A stretch of DNA of 10,051 nucleotides from Psychrobacter sp. (GTDB lineage: Bacteria > Pseudomonadota > Gammaproteobacteria > Pseudomonadales > Moraxellaceae): the NCBI GenBank assembly GCA_020024075.1, contig JAHHUJ010000068.1, positions 1 to 10,051 on the forward strand, in the 5' to 3' direction. Shown piece after piece: positions 6,744-10,051 of the stretch. Every line of letters starts with the position of its first letter. Position 1 is the stretch's first letter. The notes below the pieces were generated by a model. The model had not been told where the DNA came from, made no database searches, and was given only the letters and a program-made list of their open reading frames with translations. Position numbers and translations under genes: made by a program.

Positions 6744-7364
6744 TTAAAATAGCGAGGATAACCACAGTCTTAATCTAAGAGACCACTCCGGCTGGATACC
6801 GGTTAAGCCTTGCTTCATCTCACCGTCCTTAAGGACCACATAAGAGGGGGTAACTTGTCCCTCCCAATCACTAAATATCTTGCCAGACTCATCATTGATG
6901 GTGGTGAATGAATAGCTATGCTCGGTCATAAACTGCGCAATATCTTGATTGCTACCAGACTGAACAGCGATGCTTACCACTGGATAGTTGCCCGACTGTG
7001 CTAAGGAGTTTACTTTTGGTGAGGTGGTGCTACAGATAGGGCACCAAGTTCCCCAAAAATAAACCAAGACAGGGGACTCGTGGCTTAAAGCTTCGATATC
7101 GACACTTTGCCCTTGATAGTCGGTCAGTTGTAGCTGTGGCTGGGCTGGCATGACCGGCTGTCGCCACCAGTTAATAACGGTATAGATAACCGCAAAAATT
7201 ACTAAGTATTTAAGCGCAGACCAGCTCCAAGATATCAGCTTTGACTTTGGCTTTGGCTTTGAAGCCGAGCTTGCCACTGAAGTATCATCGTTATTAGGCA
7301 GCTTAGTCTTAAACTGCCTATTATTAGGTTGATGGTCATCTACTGACTTTTGATCCTGTGTCAT
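6744..7364 (-). CDS. Membrane-anchored ScsD-like thioredoxin / disulfide oxidoreductase
   Basis: This is a TlpA/ScsD-type thioredoxin-fold protein that would act on disulfides in the periplasm. It has 206 residues from the ATG at 7364: a charged cytoplasmic tail (1-47, with KPKPKSK at 36-42), one membrane helix (about 49-66), then a periplasmic thioredoxin domain. LVYFWGTWCPICSTTSP carries the active-site Cys108-Pro-Ile-Cys111, and VTPSYVV holds the cis-proline (Pro173). The end LRLRLWLSSLF resembles Salmonella ScsD as I recall it. The long tail before the helix is unusual, since ScsD normally starts near its helix. No scsB or scsC gene is adjacent, so the electron donor (a DsbD-type protein) must be encoded elsewhere. 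The start is uncertain: the frame opens further to a TTG at 7400, and the ATG has only a weak AAAGA 11 nt upstream. It lies 86 bp after the nitrilase-fusion gene on the same strand, so the two may be cotranscribed. Confidence 0.85.
   Translation of the reverse strand: MTQDQKSVDDHQPNNRQFKTKLPNNDDTSVASSASKPKPKSKLISWSWSALKYLVIFAVIYTVINWWRQPVMPAQPQLQLTDYQGQSVDIEALSHESPVLVYFWGTWCPICSTTSPKVNSLAQSGNYPVVSIAVQSGSNQDIAQFMTEHSYSFTTINDESGKIFSDWEGQVTPSYVVLKDGEMKQGLTGIQPEWSLRLRLWLSSLF
7239..7262. repeat. Four-unit CTTTGR hexamer repeat in the thioredoxin-like gene
   Basis: Four 6-bp units (CTTTGA, CTTTGG, CTTTGG, CTTTGA) code on the - strand for the Lys-Pro/Lys-Ser run in the cytoplasmic tail. It is short and imperfect, a weaker parallel to the Asn-Pro hexamer tract in the EamA gene. 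Confidence 0.6.
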
Positions 7365-7450
7365 AATTGTTTGTGTCTTTAATAAATGAGTGGGTTTCAA
7401 AGCCAGAGAAGCCTTTATGCTAATATTTAAATAGACTAAGCTGCTTTTAT

Positions 7451-9088
7451 TTAAAAGGGTTTGGTCGCTCTATCGTGCATAGGCACACCTTCGGTGACGC
7501 TATGAGCGTTCTGCTTTAACTCTTCTCGCGAGCTATTTGCCACCGACTTTTTGGCTTTTTTCTTCCATTTTAGGGTAAATAAGTCATCACGGCGGTCTTT
7601 TAAGTTATTGACTGACCCTTCGTTACGCACATGGATAAGCTTGTCTAAGTCTAGGTCTGAGAAGAATACCATCTCTGTGTTGGCAGTGGTTTCTGCCATG
7701 ATGGCATCGTGTGGGAAAGCAAAGTCAGATGGAGAGAATACCGAAGATTGAGCGTACTGGATGTCCAAGCTCTCAACTTGAGGTAGGTTACCCACAGAGC
7801 CACAAATCATGACATAACATTCATTCTCAATAGCACGAGCTTGGGCACAGTGGCGAACTCGTAAATAGCCGTTTTTGGTATCTGTCCAGAAAGGAACGAA
7901 TAAGATGTCCATGTCCTCTAGTGCCAAGAGACGGGCAAGCTCAGGGAACTCTACATCATAACAAATCAAAATGCCAATACGTCCAGCATCGGTATCGAAC
8001 ACTTGTACTTTGTTGCCGCCCTCAATGACCCAAGCGCTACGCTCATGCGGGGTGATGTGGATTTTGCGTTGTTCTTCCACAGTACCATCACGGCGGCATA
8101 GGTAGCTGACGTTATAAAGCACTTCTTCATTTTCATCAAACAAAGGCATAGAGCCGGTAATGACGTTAACGTTATAGCTGACTGCTAAATTTGAAATCTC
8201 ATTTTTAAACCACTCGGTATAGTCCGCTAAAAAGCGAATAGCAACGTTTTGATCGCTTGAATCACACAGTCCCATTAGTGGCGCATTAAAGAATTCTGGC
8301 AAGCAAGCAAAGTCAGCATTATAGTCGGCCATAATGTCTACGAAGAACTCAACTTGTTGTAACAACTCTTCAGGAGATTCCACCTCACGCATCTGCCACT
8401 GAATACCACCAATACGGACATCTGTTTTGCGAGTATTGGGCTTATAGTCTTGTGGCTCATAATAGATGTTGGCCCACTCTAATAAAGTGGCAAAGCCTTT
8501 AGACTGTTTATCATCAGGTAGATAGCCCGTTAATATGCGTTTAACGATAAAGCCATTTGATAGCTGGAAGGATAGAGTAGGGTCGTATATCTCACGGTTT
8601 TCAACAGCATCAATATACTCACCTGGAGTCATGTCTTGGTAGCTGTGGTATTTGGGGATGCGGCCGCCTGCCAAAATGGCCCTAAAATTCATCTGACGGC
8701 ACAATTCTTTGCGCGCATCATAAAGACGGCGACCCAAACGATAGCCACGGTAATCTGGATCGATTAGGGCATCAATACCATATAACGCATCGCCTTCGGG
8801 GTCATCCTTAATAATCTCACGTTGCCCCAGTAAATCATCATAAGTATGAGGGTTAGAGAATTTTTGATAATTGACACGCATGGTTAATACCATACCGATT
8901 AACTTATCGTGGTCGAATAAGGCGATTTGTCCTTCAGGGAAGGAATCAATAAGGGTATGGATGGTGTTTTTTGACCAAGCACCGCCTAAGTTTACGTAGA
9001 CACGGTCCATTAAGGTTTTTAGTTGAGGGTAATCTTTTTTCTTGATTTCAGCTATTTTTAAGTGAAAGTCTTCAGTTTTTTGGGTCAT
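7451..9088 (-). CDS. GNAT acetyltransferase-nitrilase fusion enzyme
   Basis: A two-domain cytoplasmic enzyme of the class 12 (RimI-like) nitrilases; the physiological substrate is unknown. From the ATG at 9088 it has 545 residues. The N-terminal GNAT domain (about 8-200) carries the acetyl-CoA loop RGYRLGRRLYDAR (114-126). The C-terminal carbon-nitrogen hydrolase domain (about 224-500) carries the full catalytic triad: Glu265 in CLPEFF, Lys342 in QRKIHITPHER and Cys376 in ILICYDVEFPE. All catalytic residues are present, so it is probably an active amidase-type hydrolase joined to a possible acyltransferase. B. subtilis YhcX is a known protein of this architecture. A lysine-rich tail of about 35 residues (KWKKKAKK) follows the last conserved part. 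The start is uncertain: an in-frame ATG at 9133 would add 15 residues, and both candidates have only a GAG 6-7 nt upstream. The thioredoxin-like gene follows 86 bp later on the same strand. Confidence 0.9.
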   Translation of the reverse strand: MTQKTEDFHLKIAEIKKKDYPQLKTLMDRVYVNLGGAWSKNTIHTLIDSFPEGQIALFDHDKLIGMVLTMRVNYQKFSNPHTYDDLLGQREIIKDDPEGDALYGIDALIDPDYRGYRLGRRLYDARKELCRQMNFRAILAGGRIPKYHSYQDMTPGEYIDAVENREIYDPTLSFQLSNGFIVKRILTGYLPDDKQSKGFATLLEWANIYYEPQDYKPNTRKTDVRIGGIQWQMREVESPEELLQQVEFFVDIMADYNADFACLPEFFNAPLMGLCDSSDQNVAIRFLADYTEWFKNEISNLAVSYNVNVITGSMPLFDENEEVLYNVSYLCRRDGTVEEQRKIHITPHERSAWVIEGGNKVQVFDTDAGRIGILICYDVEFPELARLLALEDMDILFVPFWTDTKNGYLRVRHCAQARAIENECYVMICGSVGNLPQVESLDIQYAQSSVFSPSDFAFPHDAIMAETTANTEMVFFSDLDLDKLIHVRNEGSVNNLKDRRDDLFTLKWKKKAKKSVANSSREELKQNAHSVTEGVPMHDRATKPF

Positions 9089-9154
9089 GGAATTACTCGT
9101 TGCGGGGATAGAAAAATTTTGGATTTTAAGCATTCATTACTCAGTACCAATTAT

Positions 9155-9194
9155 TATGCATTCATTAATAAGCGTATGCATTCATTAATAAGCG
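9155..9194. repeat. Perfect 20-bp tandem duplication upstream of the nitrilase fusion
   Basis: Two identical, directly adjacent 20-bp copies (9155-9174 and 9175-9194) each contain TATGCATTCATTAATAAGCG. The core GCATTCATTA occurs a third time at 9130-9139, over the alternative start codon. They lie 65-105 bases upstream of the preferred start of the nitrilase-fusion gene, in the region expected to hold its promoter. AGTACCAATTATT (9143-9155) and AGTATCAATTATT (9198-9210) bracket the duplication as a near-perfect outer direct repeat. Confidence 0.85.
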
Positions 9195-9377
9195 CTAAGT
9201 ATCAATTATTGGTATTGGGCACTTATTGCTAAGAACTGGTTACTAAGTATTAAAGTATTGTGAAAAAATATATTATAAGGGCCAAGGGGGAGATGAAAAA
9301 TAAAGAATTGTAACCTAGTTATTATGGTTGTGACTCTGTACTGATATGCTTGATTGTTTTTGTATTGGAGATTGAGT

Positions 9378-9423
9378 TAACCCTTACAGCAGCTTGACTG
9401 AGTGATAAACAAAACAAGGGTTA
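9378..9423. other. 8-bp inverted repeat with 30-nt loop
   Basis: TAACCCTT (9378-9385) and AAGGGTTA (9416-9423) are exact reverse complements. No T-run follows on either strand, so it is not an intrinsic terminator. It could be part of a small RNA or a protein binding site. The arms contain GGGTTA-type words like those at the EamA gene, though that may be chance. Confidence 0.35.
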
Positions 9424-9516
9424 TAGAGTGGTATTGCTAGGCCTAAAGAGTACCTAAAACAGGGGAAATTAATTTTTATGTTAATAAGTATATAAAAAAC
9501 GTAATTTATTGTATTA

Positions 9517-9545
9517 TTGACATTAAATTATGTATGCTCTATTTA
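9517..9545 (+). promoter_or_regulatory. Likely sigma-70 promoter of the BLUF gene
   Basis: A perfect -35 box TTGACA (9517-9522) is followed after exactly 17 bp by TATTTA (9540-9545), a weaker -10. Transcription would start near 9552, giving a leader of about 40 nt. Confidence 0.5.
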
Positions 9546-9549
9546 ATCC

Positions 9550-9575
9550 TGCTTCGGATAACAAACTGTGAAGCA
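9550..9575 (+). other. Leader hairpin just before the BLUF ribosome binding site
   Basis: TGCTTC (9550-9555) pairs with GAAGCA (9570-9575) around a 14-nt loop. It ends 4 nt before the AAGGA box at 9580-9584. It could stabilise the transcript or tune access to the ribosome binding site; the stem is short and may be chance. Confidence 0.3.
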
Positions 9576-9579
9576 TGCT

Positions 9580-9584
9580 AAGGA
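9580..9584 (+). promoter_or_regulatory. Ribosome binding site of the BLUF gene, decides the start
   Basis: AAGGA lies 7 nt before the ATG at 9592, the same strong arrangement seen at ppc and the rutG-like gene. It supports the 20-residue N-terminal extension before the BLUF fold. Confidence 0.75.
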
Positions 9585-9591
9585 CTAAATT

Positions 9592-10051
9592 ATGCCTCTC
9601 AAAGAACACGATACAGCTATAGCATTAAGCAAAATAGAAGACAATGATTTAGTTCGTTTGGTCTATGCTAGTAGTTTGACTCTTAAAAGCCGTTTTAAGC
9701 CTGCTATTTTTCAGACTGTAGAGCAAGATGCGCGCCAGTATAATCAACAAAATGGGATTACAGGGACGCTTTGCTACGGGAACGGTCAGTTTTTACAATG
9801 TTTGGAAGGGCAAAAAAAAGTACTGTTGCCTTTACTTCAAGATATCTTTGATGATAACCGGCACAAAGAGGCAAAAATACTGATAGTACAACCTATTGAG
9901 CAGCGAGATTTTAGTAACTGGGGTATGCGCTTGATGTTTCTCGAGCGTTGGTTATGGTCTCCTGAGACCAAAAAACAGGCCAATAATTTGTCGAGATTTC
10001 TTCCTTTTAAACCCAATCAGTGGAATAGGGAGGAAACGGAGGAATTTCTAC
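9592..10051 (+). CDS. BLUF-domain blue-light photoreceptor, 3' end outside the window
   Basis: BLUF domains bind FAD and sense blue light through a hydrogen-bond switch. The visible 153 residues have a polar N-terminal extension (1-20), then the BLUF fold: RLVYAS (22-27, with the essential Tyr25), QQNGITGTLCYGNGQFLQCLEG (52-73, with the flavin-binding Asn54 and switching Gln69), DDNRHKEAKIL (87-97) and RDFSNWGM (105-112, with the Trp110 and Met112 seen in PixD/AppA-type domains). All key residues for photoactivity are present. After about residue 120 the sequence is polar and leaves the window, so whether it is a short stand-alone BLUF protein or carries an effector domain cannot be seen. A TTGACA promoter and AAGGA site precede it. 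It is divergent from the nitrilase-fusion gene. Confidence 0.93.
   Translation, partial: MPLKEHDTAIALSKIEDNDLVRLVYASSLTLKSRFKPAIFQTVEQDARQYNQQNGITGTLCYGNGQFLQCLEGQKKVLLPLLQDIFDDNRHKEAKILIVQPIEQRDFSNWGMRLMFLERWLWSPETKKQANNLSRFLPFKPNQWNREETEEFL

Larger units (their letters stand above)
9089..9591. other. 503-bp divergent intergenic region, nitrilase fusion / BLUF
   Basis: No supported gene is seen. From left to right it holds the alternative ATG of the fusion gene, the 20-bp tandem duplication and its outer repeats (9143-9210), a purine-rich patch (AAGGGCCAAGGGGGAGATG, 9277-9295), an inverted repeat TAACCCTT/AAGGGTTA (9378-9423), an AT-rich stretch, then the promoter, leader hairpin and ribosome binding site of the BLUF gene. 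The length and density of repeats suggest regulation of one or both flanking genes. Confidence 0.6.

Noticed and set aside
9293..9313. Six-codon mini-ORF (ATG to TAA) after the purine-rich patch at 9277-9292
   Set aside because: The GGGGGAG directly abuts the ATG, leaving too little spacing; the coding stretch is tiny and not placed as a leader of the BLUF gene. It is probably chance.

Overview
The window reads as chromosomal DNA of a gammaproteobacterium. The AT-leaning coding sequence, the protein sequences (EF-Ts, an allosteric PEP carboxylase, a RutG-type permease, a ScsD-like thioredoxin, a BLUF photoreceptor) and the strong AAGGA ribosome binding sites fit Moraxellaceae, most likely Psychrobacter. 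The genus is an inference from protein style; no rRNA is present to confirm it. I see no phage, IS, tRNA, rRNA or CRISPR signal.

Layout: (1) 1-610, + strand, the 3' two thirds of tsf (EF-Ts), ending in two hairpins; the second is a bidirectional terminator shared with the convergent ppc. (2) 721-3501, - strand, complete ppc (PEP carboxylase). (3) 3502-3900, a divergent control region between ppc and an EamA transporter, with a palindrome, a 12-bp-period direct repeat and a G-rich leader. (4) 3901-4941, + strand, an EamA/DMT permease interrupted in frame by eight copies of AACCCT, the vertebrate telomere hexamer, read as Asn-Pro repeats. (5) A perfect bidirectional terminator at 5021-5052, then a - strand RutG-like pyrimidine permease (5105-6490). 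(6) A - strand pair: a GNAT-nitrilase fusion enzyme (7451-9088) followed by a membrane-anchored ScsD-like thioredoxin (6744-7364), closed by a strong terminator at 6665-6703. (7) 9089-9591, a repeat-rich divergent region. (8) 9592 to the window end, + strand, the start of a BLUF blue-light receptor with a consensus -35 box and a strong ribosome binding site.

Most genes are single housekeeping or accessory units that do not form one pathway: translation, anaplerosis, metabolite export, nucleobase uptake, envelope thiol redox, an uncharacterised amidase/acetyltransferase and light sensing. The most unusual signal is the telomere-type hexamer tract inside the EamA gene. Its complement (TAGGGTTAGG) lies over that gene's own ribosome binding site, and shorter complementary words lie nearby. 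This could make translation depend on repeat copy number while the reading frame stays intact. That is a hypothesis built from base complementarity alone.
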